A stretch of DNA of 64,000 nucleotides from Collinsella aerofaciens (GCF_002736145.1 NZ_CP024160.1:62001-126000); one strand, 5' to 3'; counted from the stretch's first letter, positions 24,558 to 33,989 are shown. Numbers and translations: made by a program. Notes: generated by a model from the sequence alone, not told the origin.

Positions 24558-26333
24558 CTATGAGTGCTTGCGGCTCACCACGGCGCCCGCGGCGATGGCG
24601 GCTGTTCCCGCAAGGGCGGCTGCCACGATGGCTGCGCTCGAGGCGTCGCCGGTTGCTGCGAGTTTGCCGGCGATCTTGGCTCCCGTGGCTGCAACTGCAA
24701 CGGTCTTGGTCGTCTTCGTGCCCTCGGACTTGGAACCCTCGGGCTTGGTCTCGCCTGGCTTCTCCTCGGGCTTGGTCTCCTCGGGAGGCGCGATGACCGT
24801 GCTCTTGGCGACAGCTTCGTTATAGGGGGAGTCGATCACAGCGTCGCCCGTGCCGATGGTTTGACCCGCCTCGTAGACGATGCCGTCGCTGAGTTCTTCC
24901 TTGTTGCGATAGTCAATGACCTTGCCGCCTTCAGGCGTCTGGATGGTGGCTCCTTCGATTTCGATGGTGCCAATCGCTTTACCATCCGCGCTCATGGCAA
25001 GGGCGAAGATTGCCGCCGTGTCTCCCTCGGCCGTGACCTTGCTGCGGAGAATCGAAATGGTTGCGGGCGTGATGCCCTCCTTGGTCTGAGCAAAGATGCC
25101 GATGTTCATGCCTCGGGGCTGAGGGTTAGTTTCGCCATCCTGGCCTGCACTGTAGTGGTCGGGGCCGTCGCCGCCGGTCTCGGCATAGCGGGCTATGGCC
25201 TTGACAACGGAGTCGCTGATGTAGATATGGCCACCCGCTTCGCCGGAGTAGAAATTACTGGTGGAGATTGCAACCGAGAACCTGCCTTCTGCGAGCGCAT
25301 CCACAGTCGAGCCGTTCTTGATGATGATGTCGTCCTCATCGGTGAAGAGTGCGCTGACTTCCCCGCCATCTGAGCTTGCGCGGACCGTCGCGGTCGCGCC
25401 ATCGAGCGTGATGCCCTTGTAGACATAGATGCCATACCCAACGCCACTTGCGTTGAGGGAAGCGTTCGTGACCGTGAGGCTGTTTTTACCGTCGATGGCG
25501 GCGTCTTCCTCGGAGCTTGCCTTGACCTGGCTGCCACCCGAGATCTCGATATTGCCGTCGGCCCAAATCGCATTGTCCTCGATAGAGCTTGCCTCTACCT
25601 TGCCGCCGCCCTTTATGATGAGGTTCTCGTTAGCATCGATACCCTGATCCTCGGTGGCCTTGGCGGTGACGGTTCCGCTGTTGTCGATCGTGATGTTGCC
25701 GTCGGCCCTGATGCCATCCGAATCGCCCGTGGCGTTAACGTCTCCCGAGCCCTTGATAGTGACATCGCCCCCGGCATCGATGGCATCGTGCTCGGTGCTC
25801 GTGGCGTTGACAGTGCCAGCGCCGTCGATGTTGATGTTGCCGACGGAAGTGATGGCGTCACGAGAAGATGTCACGTTGAGCGTGCTGGACGCGTCGCCCT
25901 GAATATTAAGCTCGGCGTTCTCGTTCGCGCCATCCTTAACCTTGATGCCGCGGCCGTCGTCGTTAGTGACGGTGTTGTTGCCCTCGTAGCTTACGTTGAG
26001 CTTGCCCGCTGCCTCGATCGCGCCGTCGTCATAGCCGTTGAGCTTCATATCGTCGGCGCCGTCCCATGACCAGGTGCCGGCGGCGTCTCCCGTGGGGCCC
26101 GCGGCCGCTTCGTGGCGGACGCCGCCAACGTCCACCCACTCGGCTGCGAGCGAGATGCTCGGCATGAGCAGCGAGCTTACCGTAAGCGCGCATACGGCGC
26201 CTACAACGATGCGGCGCGTCACGCGGCGCCAGCTGCCGTGTGCGAGCAGCGTGCGACGGCGCACGTCGGGCTCGACAAAATGGGCTCCAGAGGTTTTGTC
26301 ATTGTGCTTGGGGGTCGTGAACAAGGCGGCCAT
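24558..26333 (-). CDS. Secreted beta-helix surface protein with LAxTG sorting signal
   Basis: A 591-residue surface protein. A basic N-terminus leads to a signal peptide (IVVGAVCALTVSSLL...SLAAEW). The body is a run of short repeats in which polar patches (DAIDAGGDVTIKGSG, DGIRADGNITIDNSG, QGIDANENLIIKGGG) recur about every 22 residues. This is the pattern of the Cthe_2159-type beta-helix family, reported to bind acidic polysaccharide. A Pro/Glu/Lys linker (ETKPEEKPGETKPEGSK) follows, then LAATGD, a hydrophobic helix and SRKHS. That is a sortase signal of the LAxTG kind used by class E enzymes. ATG 26333 has GGGAG before it. Confidence 0.82.
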   Translation of the reverse strand: MAALFTTPKHNDKTSGAHFVEPDVRRRTLLAHGSWRRVTRRIVVGAVCALTVSSLLMPSISLAAEWVDVGGVRHEAAAGPTGDAAGTWSWDGADDMKLNGYDDGAIEAAGKLNVSYEGNNTVTNDDGRGIKVKDGANENAELNIQGDASSTLNVTSSRDAITSVGNINIDGAGTVNATSTEHDAIDAGGDVTIKGSGDVNATGDSDGIRADGNITIDNSGTVTAKATEDQGIDANENLIIKGGGKVEASSIEDNAIWADGNIEISGGSQVKASSEEDAAIDGKNSLTVTNASLNASGVGYGIYVYKGITLDGATATVRASSDGGEVSALFTDEDDIIIKNGSTVDALAEGRFSVAISTSNFYSGEAGGHIYISDSVVKAIARYAETGGDGPDHYSAGQDGETNPQPRGMNIGIFAQTKEGITPATISILRSKVTAEGDTAAIFALAMSADGKAIGTIEIEGATIQTPEGGKVIDYRNKEELSDGIVYEAGQTIGTGDAVIDSPYNEAVAKSTVIAPPEETKPEEKPGETKPEGSKSEGTKTTKTVAVAATGAKIAGKLAATGDASSAAIVAAALAGTAAIAAGAVVSRKHS

Positions 26334-26478
26334 GGTTACTCCCATCCTCATGGGGCCTATGCGATTACGCCCAGCATATCTGCAGGATGTAGCCGGCGGT
26401 AGTGCCGCTTGGAGGGCAAAATGTCCAAAACTTGGGAGGCAATACATCGCGCGTCCGTGCGGTGCCTGGCTTTAAAAG

Positions 26479-26515
26479 CAAAGCGCGGAGCCGCTCGATG
26501 CGACTCCGCGCTTTG
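26479..26515 (-). terminator. Terminator of the purine permease gene
   Basis: 12-base arms CAAAGCGCGGAG and complement followed on the minus strand by CTTTTAAAG. It lies 26 bases after the permease stop. Confidence 0.8.
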
Positions 26516-26540
26516 GTGTTCTGCTTTGGCAGCTTTGCCG

Positions 26541-27854
26541 CTACGCTACGAAGAAGTAGACGAGGAAGGCGAGGGCTGCGATCCACATGAGCGGCTTGAT
26601 CTTGGAGGCCTCGCCCTTAAAGAGCGCGACGATCACGTAGGCGATAAAGCCCAGGCCAATGCCGGCAGAGATGGAGTAGGTGAAGGGCACGCCGGCGACA
26701 ATCATGAACGCCGGGAAACCCTGCGACACGTCGGACCAGTCGATCTCGGAGGCCTCGCTCATCATGAGGTAGCCGACGTAGACCAGAGCACCGCAGGTGG
26801 CGGCGCTGGAAACGATGGTGACGATGGGGGAGAAGAACGCGGCGAGAATGAACAGCACGCCGGTGGTGACGGAGGTGAGGCCCGTGCGGCCACCGTCGGC
26901 AGCGCCAGAGGTGGACTCGACGAAGGTAGTGATGGAGGAGACGCCCATAAAGCCACCGGCAGCAGCGGCCACGGAGTCGACGACCAGGATGGGACGGATG
27001 TCCTCGACATTGCCGTCCTCGGTCAAGAATTCGCCCTGCTTGGCGACGGCCATCGCGGTGCCCATGGTGTCGAAGAAGTCGCTCATGAGCAGCGAGAAGG
27101 CAACGACGAGCAGCATCGGGTCGGTCAGAACCTTCACGATGGCCATGTTGCCGTCGGCGGTGCTGGCAAACGGGGCGCCAAAGGTCGAGAAGTCGAGCGG
27201 TGCGATGAGGCCCTCGGGCGCATGGGTGACGCCCAGCGGGATACCGGCAATAACGGCGACGATGATGCCGATGAGCAGCGAGCCCGGCACGTTGCGGGAA
27301 GCCAGGGCAACCGTCACGATGATGGAGATGATGCCGACGATAAAGGTGGGGGAGGCGATGTCGCCCAGGCCGACGAGCGTACCGGCGCCAGCGGTGATGA
27401 TGCCGGCGTCGCACAGGCCGATCATGGCGATAAACAGACCCAGACCCACCGAGATGGCGTGGCGCAGGACCACGGGGATGGCGTCCATGATGGCCTCGCG
27501 CAGGCCGCACAGGACGAGCAGCAAGATGACGATACCCTCGAGGAAGATAACGCTCATGGCCACGTGCCAGTCGCCGCCGCACATGGTGGTGGCGATGCCC
27601 GCGATCATGGCGTTGATGCCCAGACCCGACGCGCAGGCGAGCGGGCGGTTGGCGAAGATGCCCATGCAGATGGTCATGATGCCGGCGCCCAGGCAGGTGG
27701 CGCAGGCGAGCGCTCCCGCATCGATGCCAGCGCCCGAGAGCACTGCGGGGTTGACGGCGATGATGTAGGCCATCGCCAGGAATGTTGTCAGTCCAGCGCG
27801 AAGTTCGGTCCCGATTGTGGACTTGCGCTCACTGACGTGAAATAGTTCGTCCAT
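26541..27854 (-). CDS. NCS2 purine permease (AzgA/PbuG type)
   Basis: A 437-residue transporter with about 13 membrane helices. AGLTTFLAMAYIIAVNP at the N-terminus, ACASGLGINA, and SSITTFVESTSGAADGGRTGL are signatures of the adenine/guanine/hypoxanthine group, distinct from the UraA group nearby. ATG 27854 has GGAAAGGG upstream; the in-frame extension to 27911 lacks a site. No purine riboswitch is seen in the short leader. Confidence 0.9.
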   Translation of the reverse strand: MDELFHVSERKSTIGTELRAGLTTFLAMAYIIAVNPAVLSGAGIDAGALACATCLGAGIMTICMGIFANRPLACASGLGINAMIAGIATTMCGGDWHVAMSVIFLEGIVILLLVLCGLREAIMDAIPVVLRHAISVGLGLFIAMIGLCDAGIITAGAGTLVGLGDIASPTFIVGIISIIVTVALASRNVPGSLLIGIIVAVIAGIPLGVTHAPEGLIAPLDFSTFGAPFASTADGNMAIVKVLTDPMLLVVAFSLLMSDFFDTMGTAMAVAKQGEFLTEDGNVEDIRPILVVDSVAAAAGGFMGVSSITTFVESTSGAADGGRTGLTSVTTGVLFILAAFFSPIVTIVSSAATCGALVYVGYLMMSEASEIDWSDVSQGFPAFMIVAGVPFTYSISAGIGLGFIAYVIVALFKGEASKIKPLMWIAALAFLVYFFVA

Positions 27855-28047
27855 GCATACCCTTTCCTTGTTCGGCCCCGAGTTTAGGCCGATCGACACG
27901 AACGCTCCCACTATAGTCCCTTTACGACGCTGTTGTTCCTCGCATGTTGATGTTCGGCGCTTTGCAGCAGACGGACGGTATTTTTCGCATGAAAATGTGT
28001 GGGTACCGTATACTTAAGCGGTTACAACGACCCCTATGGAGGAACGT

Positions 28048-28467
28048 ATGATTAAAGAGCTTTGCCACGACGAGGCTATCCTGTCCCAGCGTTGCGAGGT
28101 TGCGACCGTCGAGGACGAGTCGGTTGCTCAGGACCTGATCGATACCATCAAGTCGCTCGACGATGCCGGCTGCCTTGCCGCTAACCAGATTGGCGTTACC
28201 AAGAAGGTTTGCGTCTACCTGGACGATGCCGGCGAGCCCCACGTGCTCTACAACCCCCGTCTGGTGTTTGGCCTGGGCGCCAGCAAGATGGAGGAGAGCT
28301 GCCTGACGCACGAGGAGGTCACCAAGTCCACGCGCTATATCAAGTGCAAGGTTGCTTATGACGTGATCGTTGACGGCAAGATGCGCGAGCGCAAGCAGGA
28401 CTTCGTCGGCTTCGAGGCACAGATGGTCCAGCATATGATCGATCACTGCCAAGGTAAACTTGTCTAG
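28048..28467 (+). CDS. Peptide-deformylase-like protein with lost catalytic Glu
   Basis: A 139-residue deformylase-fold protein. Motif I is GCLAANQIG, motif II is EESCLTHEE (normally EGCLS), and motif III is QHMIDHCQG where active enzymes have HExxH. The codon after the first His is ATG, so the catalytic Glu is Met, while the three metal ligands (Cys, His, His) remain. Normal deformylation is doubtful; it may bind metal or N-formyl peptides without catalysis. GGAGG lies just before ATG 28048. TATACT at 28009-28014 is a possible -10 box. A hairpin follows the stop. Confidence 0.85.
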   Translation: MIKELCHDEAILSQRCEVATVEDESVAQDLIDTIKSLDDAGCLAANQIGVTKKVCVYLDDAGEPHVLYNPRLVFGLGASKMEESCLTHEEVTKSTRYIKCKVAYDVIVDGKMRERKQDFVGFEAQMVQHMIDHCQGKLV

Positions 28468-28499
28468 GGTGACTACAGCACCGCACTTCGTCTCTTTTG

Positions 28500-28545
28500 G
28501 TCCGGGCGTGACATTGTTGTCATGTCCGGGCTTTTGTGTTTAGCG
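28500..28545 (+). terminator. Hairpin terminator after the deformylase-like gene
   Basis: CCGGGCGTGACA and TGTCATGTCCGG pair with wobble pairs and are followed by GCTTTTGTGTTT, about 40 bases after the stop. Confidence 0.7.
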
Positions 28546-28598
28546 CCTTTTTGTTTGGTGACAATAACCTTAGCAAGAACGTAAAGCTAGGAGGCGCT

Positions 28599-29564
28599 AT
28601 GTGCACGAGCATTCGATTTACCGATAATTCTGGCCACATGTATCTGGGCCGCAACCTCGACTGGAGCTTTGACTACGGCCAACAGGTTCGCGTGATGCCG
28701 CGCGGGTTCCACATTCCGTATTCGTTTATCGACGATGCGTCGGCGGCACACGCGGTAATCGGCATGTGCATCGATTACAAGAACTACCCTATGTTCTTCG
28801 ACTGCGGCAACGATGCGGGCCTCGCCGTGGCGGGTCTCAATTTCCCGGGTTATGCCGAGTATGCCGAGGACCCTGTCGACGGCAAGACCAATATCGCGGC
28901 CTATGAGTTTCCCCTGTGGGTGGCAGCGACGTTCTCGACGGTCGACGAGGTCGAGGCTGCGCTGCGCGATACGGTGATTGTCGCCAAATCTGCGGGAGAG
29001 GGGCTGGGCGTGTCGCTGCTCCATTGGATTATCGGCGACAACCAGCGTAGCATCGTGGTCGAGATGATGGCTGACGGCCTGCATGTATACGACGATCCGG
29101 TCGACACCCTTGCCAACCAGCCGACCTTCCCGTGGCACATGGAAAACCTGCGCACCTATATCACTGCCACAAGCGATTTTCCGCAGACGGCGACATGGCG
29201 TGGCGCCGAGCTCAAGCCCTATGGTGCGGGTGCCGGCATGCGCGGTATTCCGGGTGATTGCTATTCGCCGAGCCGTTTTGTAAAGGCGGCGTACCTCAAT
29301 GCCAATTACCCGCAAAAGGAGAGCGAGACCGAAAACGTCGTCCGCATGTTCCGTTCACTCGAGGGCGTGGTGATGATTGAGGGGGCGTCCAGGATGGGCG
29401 ATGGCAAGTTCGAGAAGACTATCTATACCGGATGCTTTAGCGCGCGCACGGGCAATTATTACTACGCGATGTATGGGGATCCGTCGATTCGCTACGTGAG
29501 CCTGATGGATGCCGAGGGCGCGAGCCCCGATAGGCTCGTGGTTCCCGAGCCGCGTCGTTCGTAG
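28599..29564 (+). CDS. Bile salt hydrolase / choloylglycine hydrolase
   Basis: A 321-residue Ntn hydrolase. After Met removal the catalytic Cys2 is exposed (MCTSIRF), and Arg18 and Asp21 fall exactly in GRNLDW. AGLNFPGYAEY carries the conserved Asn. LLHWIIGD and SIVVEMM are further family segments. It cleaves glycine or taurine from conjugated bile acids in the gut. AGGAGG precedes ATG 28599. It is a single gene with no bile transporter beside it. Conjugate preference cannot be read reliably. Confidence 0.92.
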   Translation: MCTSIRFTDNSGHMYLGRNLDWSFDYGQQVRVMPRGFHIPYSFIDDASAAHAVIGMCIDYKNYPMFFDCGNDAGLAVAGLNFPGYAEYAEDPVDGKTNIAAYEFPLWVAATFSTVDEVEAALRDTVIVAKSAGEGLGVSLLHWIIGDNQRSIVVEMMADGLHVYDDPVDTLANQPTFPWHMENLRTYITATSDFPQTATWRGAELKPYGAGAGMRGIPGDCYSPSRFVKAAYLNANYPQKESETENVVRMFRSLEGVVMIEGASRMGDGKFEKTIYTGCFSARTGNYYYAMYGDPSIRYVSLMDAEGASPDRLVVPEPRRS

Positions 29565-29588
29565 GTGAGAAGTCCGTCGCGATACAAA

Positions 29589-29622
29589 GCGGCCCTGCAT
29601 CTCTCGTGAGGTGCAGGGCCGC
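29589..29622. terminator. Bidirectional hairpin between bsh and kup
   Basis: 15-base arms GCGGCCCTGCATCTC and complement with one G-T wobble pair and a 4-base loop, in the short gap between two convergent genes. Confidence 0.75.
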
Positions 29623-29643
29623 TGTCGTCGATTCGCGGCGTCG

Positions 29644-31893
29644 CTAGAAGTTGGCGTCGTTGAGTTGTTCACTCTCGAGGCCGTCGAGCTGTTGCTGCTC
29701 GGGCGTATCGGCGACGCTCTCGAGCAGCTCAGTGGGATCGACGTTCATATTCCTACCGGCCTCGTTGCCGTTGACCAGGTCGTCCGAGAAGATGTCGACT
29801 TCCATTTCCTCGGCTTCCTCGATCTGAACTTCGAGTGGCACCTGGGTGCGTACAAGCTTGACTGCCGGACGCATGCGGGCAAAGAGGGGCACGTACTCGA
29901 TGATGATGGCCGAGTTCTCTAGGCCGTACCAACGTGCCGGGCTTCCGCAGGCGCGGCGGACGGCGTACTTGATGGCCATCACGCGGTGGTCGTTGCGGTT
30001 GATGTCCGTTTCGGGGGCAAGCATCTTGCGTAGCATGCAAAAACGGAAGTCGCCCACGTTGCCGCGCGTCTCGTAGATGGAGTAGGTGTGGTGCTGCGGC
30101 GGCAGCTCGCCCGATGCCATCAGGTCGCCAACAATCTGGCGCAGGTAGGCGTTAACGCGCTGGTTGACCTTAAAGCCCAGGTCCAAGCGCACGCGGAACA
30201 AGAAGTCCGTGCCAAAGGTCTCAACGGAATACTCATGCGTATAGGGCTCATCGGTAACGTGCACGTTGATGAACCAGTATGCCTTGGCGCGCTTGGGATG
30301 CTTGTCCAAGATGGAATAGAGCACGTCGCGGTCGAGCGTGAGCGGGTCGGGACTGTTGGTGAGGAACACCAGGTTGTCGGCGAGCACGGGGTAGGTCTCA
30401 TCGTTACGCAGGCGGTTGAGCTGATCGATGTACTTGGAGACGGGCAGCAGAATCGTCTGCGTGCGCTCGATGGCGGTGCCGCGGCGCCACACGTACATAA
30501 GGCCAAACAGCAGCGAGGCCAGGAAGATCATCACATAGCCGCCGTCAAAGAACATGGTGAGGCATGAGGCAAAGAAGCAGAGCTCGATGGCGCCAAAAAG
30601 CAGGGCGAAGATGCAGGCGCCCAGCTTGTGCTTGAGAATGCCGGCGATATAGCTCGTCAAAAGCGTCGTGGTCATGAGCATGGTCACGGTGATGGCGAGG
30701 CCATAGGCGCTTTCCATGCGCTCGGAGTTCTGGAACAGCAGCACAATGAAGATGCAGCCGACCCACATGATGTTGTTGACGAGCGGAATATAGAGCTGAC
30801 CCTTGGTGTCGCTGGGGTAGTGGATGCGCAGGTGCGGCATGAGATTGAGGCGCGTTGCCTCAGATACCAGCGAGAACGAGCCGGTGATGAGCGCCTGTGA
30901 GGCGATGATGGCCGCCACGGCCGAAAGCACGATGGCAAAGGGGCGCAGGGGCTCGGGGAGCATCATATAGAACGGGTTGACGATATCCATCGCGAGCATC
31001 TGGGGGTTGTAGTTATTGGCGAGCAGCCAAGCGCCTTGACCCAGATAGTTGAGGATAAGGGCCGCCTTAACAAACGGCCAGGATGCATAGATGTTGGCCT
31101 TGCCCACATGACCCATGTCCGAGTAGAGCGCCTCGGCACCGGTTGTCGACAGGAAGACAAAGCCGAGCACCATGATGCCCGAGTGGTTGATGGGCGAGAA
31201 CAGGAACATGATGCCGCGGATGGGGTTGAGCGCGCGCAGGATGGACAGGTTGCCGAGCATGTTGAACAGGCCGGCGCCTGCCAGGAACAGGAACCACAGC
31301 GTCATGAGCGGGCCGAACAGCTTGCCGATCGACGAGGTACCGGCGCGCTGCATGGCAAATAGGCCGCAGATAATGATGATGGTAATAATGATGACGTTGG
31401 TTTGCCCGTCACCCAAAAGCGCGTGACCCCACTCGATGGTGCGCAGGCCCTCGATGGCCGTGGTAACCGTGACGGCGGGGGTGAGGATGCCGTCGGCGAG
31501 CAGCGCCGCGCCGCCGATCATGGCGGGGAGAATCAGCCATGGCGCCACCTTGCGCACGAGACTGAACAGGGCGAAGATGCCGCCTTCGTTGTGGTTGTCG
31601 GCCTTCATGGCGATCAGCACGTACTTGACCGTGGTCACGAGCGTCATGGTCCAGATAACGAGTGAAAGCGCGCCCAGGATCATGTCCTCGCTGACGGTTC
31701 CGATGCCGCCGTTGTTGGCGACGATTGACTTCATGGTGTACATGGGGCTCGTGCCGATGTCGCCGTAGACGACGCCGAGCGTTACGAGCAACATGCCAGC
31801 GGAGAGGGGGATGGCGCCATGCCCGGCCTGACTATGCTGGTCTTGGAGGCTTGCCTCCAGCTTGTTGTGTGCCACGTGGACTCCCTTGGACAT
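29644..31893 (-). CDS. kup: Kup potassium uptake protein
   Basis: A 749-residue membrane transporter with about 12 helices in the first 450 residues and a long cytoplasmic C-terminal domain. GVVYGDIGTSPMYT near residue 42 is the Kup signature, and SDMGHVGKANIYASWPFVKAALILNYLGQGAWLL is typical. It takes up potassium with protons. The last 60 residues are acidic (EEAEEMEVDIFSDDLVNG). AGAGGCCAG precedes the ATG. A c-di-AMP riboswitch was looked for upstream but the leader is short and shows none. Confidence 0.92.
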   Translation of the reverse strand: MSKGVHVAHNKLEASLQDQHSQAGHGAIPLSAGMLLVTLGVVYGDIGTSPMYTMKSIVANNGGIGTVSEDMILGALSLVIWTMTLVTTVKYVLIAMKADNHNEGGIFALFSLVRKVAPWLILPAMIGGAALLADGILTPAVTVTTAIEGLRTIEWGHALLGDGQTNVIIITIIIICGLFAMQRAGTSSIGKLFGPLMTLWFLFLAGAGLFNMLGNLSILRALNPIRGIMFLFSPINHSGIMVLGFVFLSTTGAEALYSDMGHVGKANIYASWPFVKAALILNYLGQGAWLLANNYNPQMLAMDIVNPFYMMLPEPLRPFAIVLSAVAAIIASQALITGSFSLVSEATRLNLMPHLRIHYPSDTKGQLYIPLVNNIMWVGCIFIVLLFQNSERMESAYGLAITVTMLMTTTLLTSYIAGILKHKLGACIFALLFGAIELCFFASCLTMFFDGGYVMIFLASLLFGLMYVWRRGTAIERTQTILLPVSKYIDQLNRLRNDETYPVLADNLVFLTNSPDPLTLDRDVLYSILDKHPKRAKAYWFINVHVTDEPYTHEYSVETFGTDFLFRVRLDLGFKVNQRVNAYLRQIVGDLMASGELPPQHHTYSIYETRGNVGDFRFCMLRKMLAPETDINRNDHRVMAIKYAVRRACGSPARWYGLENSAIIIEYVPLFARMRPAVKLVRTQVPLEVQIEEAEEMEVDIFSDDLVNGNEAGRNMNVDPTELLESVADTPEQQQLDGLESEQLNDANF

Positions 31894-31976
31894 CTGGCCT
31901 CTGCAAAGAGCAGTAGACCTTTATGCCATCTTTATACATTTAAGAGCAGTTTGGCACATCGGGGTGTTTTAGACAA

Positions 31977-32000
31977 TAATCCCCAGCTGGGGATTATTCA
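31977..32000. repeat. Perfect 24-base palindrome AATAATCCCCAG/CTGGGGATTATT
   Basis: Two 12-base arms with no spacer, about 85 bases upstream of kup and 100 bases from the DMT transporter stop. It could be an operator for kup. The arms resemble those at 12761. Confidence 0.6.
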
Positions 32001-32031
32001 TGTACGCAGGTAGCATTTCAAAACAGGGGCG

Positions 32032-32088
32032 TATCCGCTGTATGGTTTGCTGCAGTGTGTCAACCGCGGACGCACCCCTGCTTTGAAC
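32032..32088 (-). terminator. Imperfect hairpin after the DMT transporter gene
   Basis: CAGGGGCGTATCCGC pairs imperfectly with GCGGACGCACCCCTG across a 27-base loop, 14 bases after the transporter stop on the minus strand. Confidence 0.45.
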
Positions 32089-32101
32089 TGAAGAGGGGCG
32101 T

Positions 32102-33013
32102 TTAGGCGCGTACTGCCTGGGCGATACCGGCCTTGGCGCTTGCGCGCTTACCGGCGAGTTCGCAAAAGATCGCACCGCCGATGATGAGCGCGGCGCCCAT
32201 CAGGCGGACCGGTGTTATGGCTTCGCCTAAAAGGACGGCGGAGAACACGACGGCCGAAAGCGGCTCGAGGTAGCCGACAACCGCGACGGTCTGGACGGGC
32301 AGTTTGGCGACGGCACTAAAGTAGAGCAGGCAACCGATGCCGGTGTTGACGACGCCGAGCATGACGACGGCGCGCCAATCAATACCGGCGGCGACGCCGG
32401 CGGACAGGAATGAGGGGACGCCCTGCGTGATGAGCGTGAGGACCAGTGCGGTCACAAAGGCGGCGCTCACCTGGAGCGTGGAGTTTTCGAGGCCTTCGAT
32501 GTGTGGCGCACCCTTGCTAGCGATGACCATCAGCGCATAGCAAAATGCCGAGGCGATTCCGCAAGCGATACCAGCAATGGGCATATTGCCGCCTAGACCT
32601 TGCGCCGCAATGAGAAAAGCACCGCAAGCAACGGCGATGAAGCCGGCGATTTTGCCACCGGTCAGCTTTTCGCCAAAGATGAGCGGGGAGAGCGCCATGA
32701 CAATGATGGGGCCGCAGTAGTACAGCAGCGAGGATACGCCGACGCCGATCGTCTGGTAGGCGCGGAATAGAAAAATCCAGCTGGCGCCCAGCGCGGCTCC
32801 CGAGAGGAGGAGGGCTGCGGCTTCGCGGGGGCGAGATGGCGCCTGCAACTTATGGCGTTGGGTGATGGCGAGGATGGTGACAAGCGAGAGTGCGCCCAAA
32901 AACGTGCGTAGTAGCACGATATCGGAGCTCGGCAGCGCGATGGCAGCGGCGATGATGCCGTTGGAGCCAAACAATAGCAATGCTGCTAAGTACGTAAACA
33001 GTCCGTTGTTCAT
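32102..33013 (-). CDS. EamA/DMT-family transporter
   Basis: A 303-residue protein with ten membrane helices formed by two EamA repeats (GIIAAAIALPSSDIVLLRTFLGALSL in the first, CLLYFSAVAKLPVQTVAVVGYLEPLSAVVFSAVLLGE in the second). Members export amino acids or other small metabolites. The divergent LysR gene at 33132 probably controls it. The N-terminal MNNGLFTYLAALLLFGSNG places the start at 33013, with AGAAGGGAT before it. Confidence 0.87.
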   Translation of the reverse strand: MNNGLFTYLAALLLFGSNGIIAAAIALPSSDIVLLRTFLGALSLVTILAITQRHKLQAPSRPREAAALLLSGAALGASWIFLFRAYQTIGVGVSSLLYYCGPIIVMALSPLIFGEKLTGGKIAGFIAVACGAFLIAAQGLGGNMPIAGIACGIASAFCYALMVIASKGAPHIEGLENSTLQVSAAFVTALVLTLITQGVPSFLSAGVAAGIDWRAVVMLGVVNTGIGCLLYFSAVAKLPVQTVAVVGYLEPLSAVVFSAVLLGEAITPVRLMGAALIIGGAIFCELAGKRASAKAGIAQAVRA

Positions 33014-33080
33014 GCGCTGACATCCCTTCTATATCCGAGCATCTTCACTATGGGTGAACTGGATTTAGAAGAAAAGCGAA

Positions 33081-33114
33081 TATAATGCATGGATAACATG
33101 ACAAAAACTCATGT
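33081..33114 (+). promoter_or_regulatory. -10 box and dyad between DMT transporter and lysR
   Basis: A perfect TATAAT lies at 33081-33086. The dyad ACATGA-N7-TCATGT lies at 33096-33114, about where transcription would begin. This suits autoregulation by the LysR protein and control of the divergent transporter. Confidence 0.5.
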
Positions 33115-33131
33115 AAAGGTGGAGGGGTGCC

Positions 33132-33989
33132 GTGGAAACGAATATTCAAAAAATGCAGGTGCTGCTCGAGACAGTGCGCGCCGGAAGCTTTACGCGCGCC
33201 GCCGAGCGCCTGAGCTATTCGCAATCGGGCGTGAGCCGCATGGTGGCCGATCTTGAGGCCGATTGGGGCTTTAAGGTGCTCGACCGCAGTCGTGAGGGTG
33301 TGGTTCTTTCTGCTGACGGGCGGCAGGTCATGCCGGCTGTCGAGGCGCTCTGCGAGGAATTCGTTCGCTTGCAGCGACGCGTGGATGAGATGCGTGGGCT
33401 CATGCGCGGCAAAATCTGCATCGGTACGTTTTCGAGCGTGGCGACCCACGTGCTGCCGCCGGTGATTGCTCGTTTTCGTGCCGATTATCCAGACATTGAT
33501 TACGAGTTGCTGATGGGCGACTATTCAGAGATTGAACAATGGGTGGCAGAGGGCCGCTGCGATCTGGGCTTTATCCCGCATGAGCCCCGAGAAAATGGCA
33601 TGACGTCGCGGTCTTTGGTGCGCGACGAGTTGATGGCGGTAGTGCCGGCAGACTCTTTGCTTGCCACTGAAGAGGTCGTCTCTCTTGCCGATTTGGCCAA
33701 CGAGCAGTTTATTCTGCTGGAACGCGGCACCGATGACGAGATTACGCCGCTGTTCCGTCGGGCGGGGCTGACCGTGCGCTCAAAGCTGTCGACCTGGGAT
33801 GACTATGCGATTATGGCCATGGTCGAGGACGGCCTGGGCGTGAGCGTCCTTCCGGCGCTCATCTTGCGCCGCTGCCAGTTCAATGTCGCCATTCGTTCGC
33901 TCGAAGGACATCCCCATCGGCAGATCAACGCCATATATCGAACGGCCGATGTTTCACTTGCCGCCGCTCGATTCCTTGAATACCTCTAA
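33132..33989 (+). CDS. LysR-family transcriptional regulator
   Basis: A 285-residue LysR protein. METNIQKMQVLLETVRAGSFTRAAERLSYSQSGVSRMVADLE is the winged helix, and MRGKICIGTFSSVATHVLPPVIARF begins the effector domain. It starts with GTG 33132 after GGAGGGG. It is divergent from the DMT exporter and likely activates it in response to an unknown ligand. Confidence 0.88.
   Translation: METNIQKMQVLLETVRAGSFTRAAERLSYSQSGVSRMVADLEADWGFKVLDRSREGVVLSADGRQVMPAVEALCEEFVRLQRRVDEMRGLMRGKICIGTFSSVATHVLPPVIARFRADYPDIDYELLMGDYSEIEQWVAEGRCDLGFIPHEPRENGMTSRSLVRDELMAVVPADSLLATEEVVSLADLANEQFILLERGTDDEITPLFRRAGLTVRSKLSTWDDYAIMAMVEDGLGVSVLPALILRRCQFNVAIRSLEGHPHRQINAIYRTADVSLAAARFLEYL

Noticed and set aside
26409-27845. 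A 478-codon plus-strand frame rich in Asp, His and Gly opposite the purine permease
   Set aside because: Antisense of a membrane protein with clear NCS2 signatures; the Asp/Gly/His bias is the usual mirror of hydrophobic codons.
27855-28035. Possible purine riboswitch before the AzgA-type permease
   Set aside because: No paired P1 with the conserved loop bases of the purine aptamer could be found in the leader.
31894-31976. Possible c-di-AMP riboswitch before kup
   Set aside because: The leader is under 100 bases before the palindrome and lacks the conserved ydaO-type blocks.
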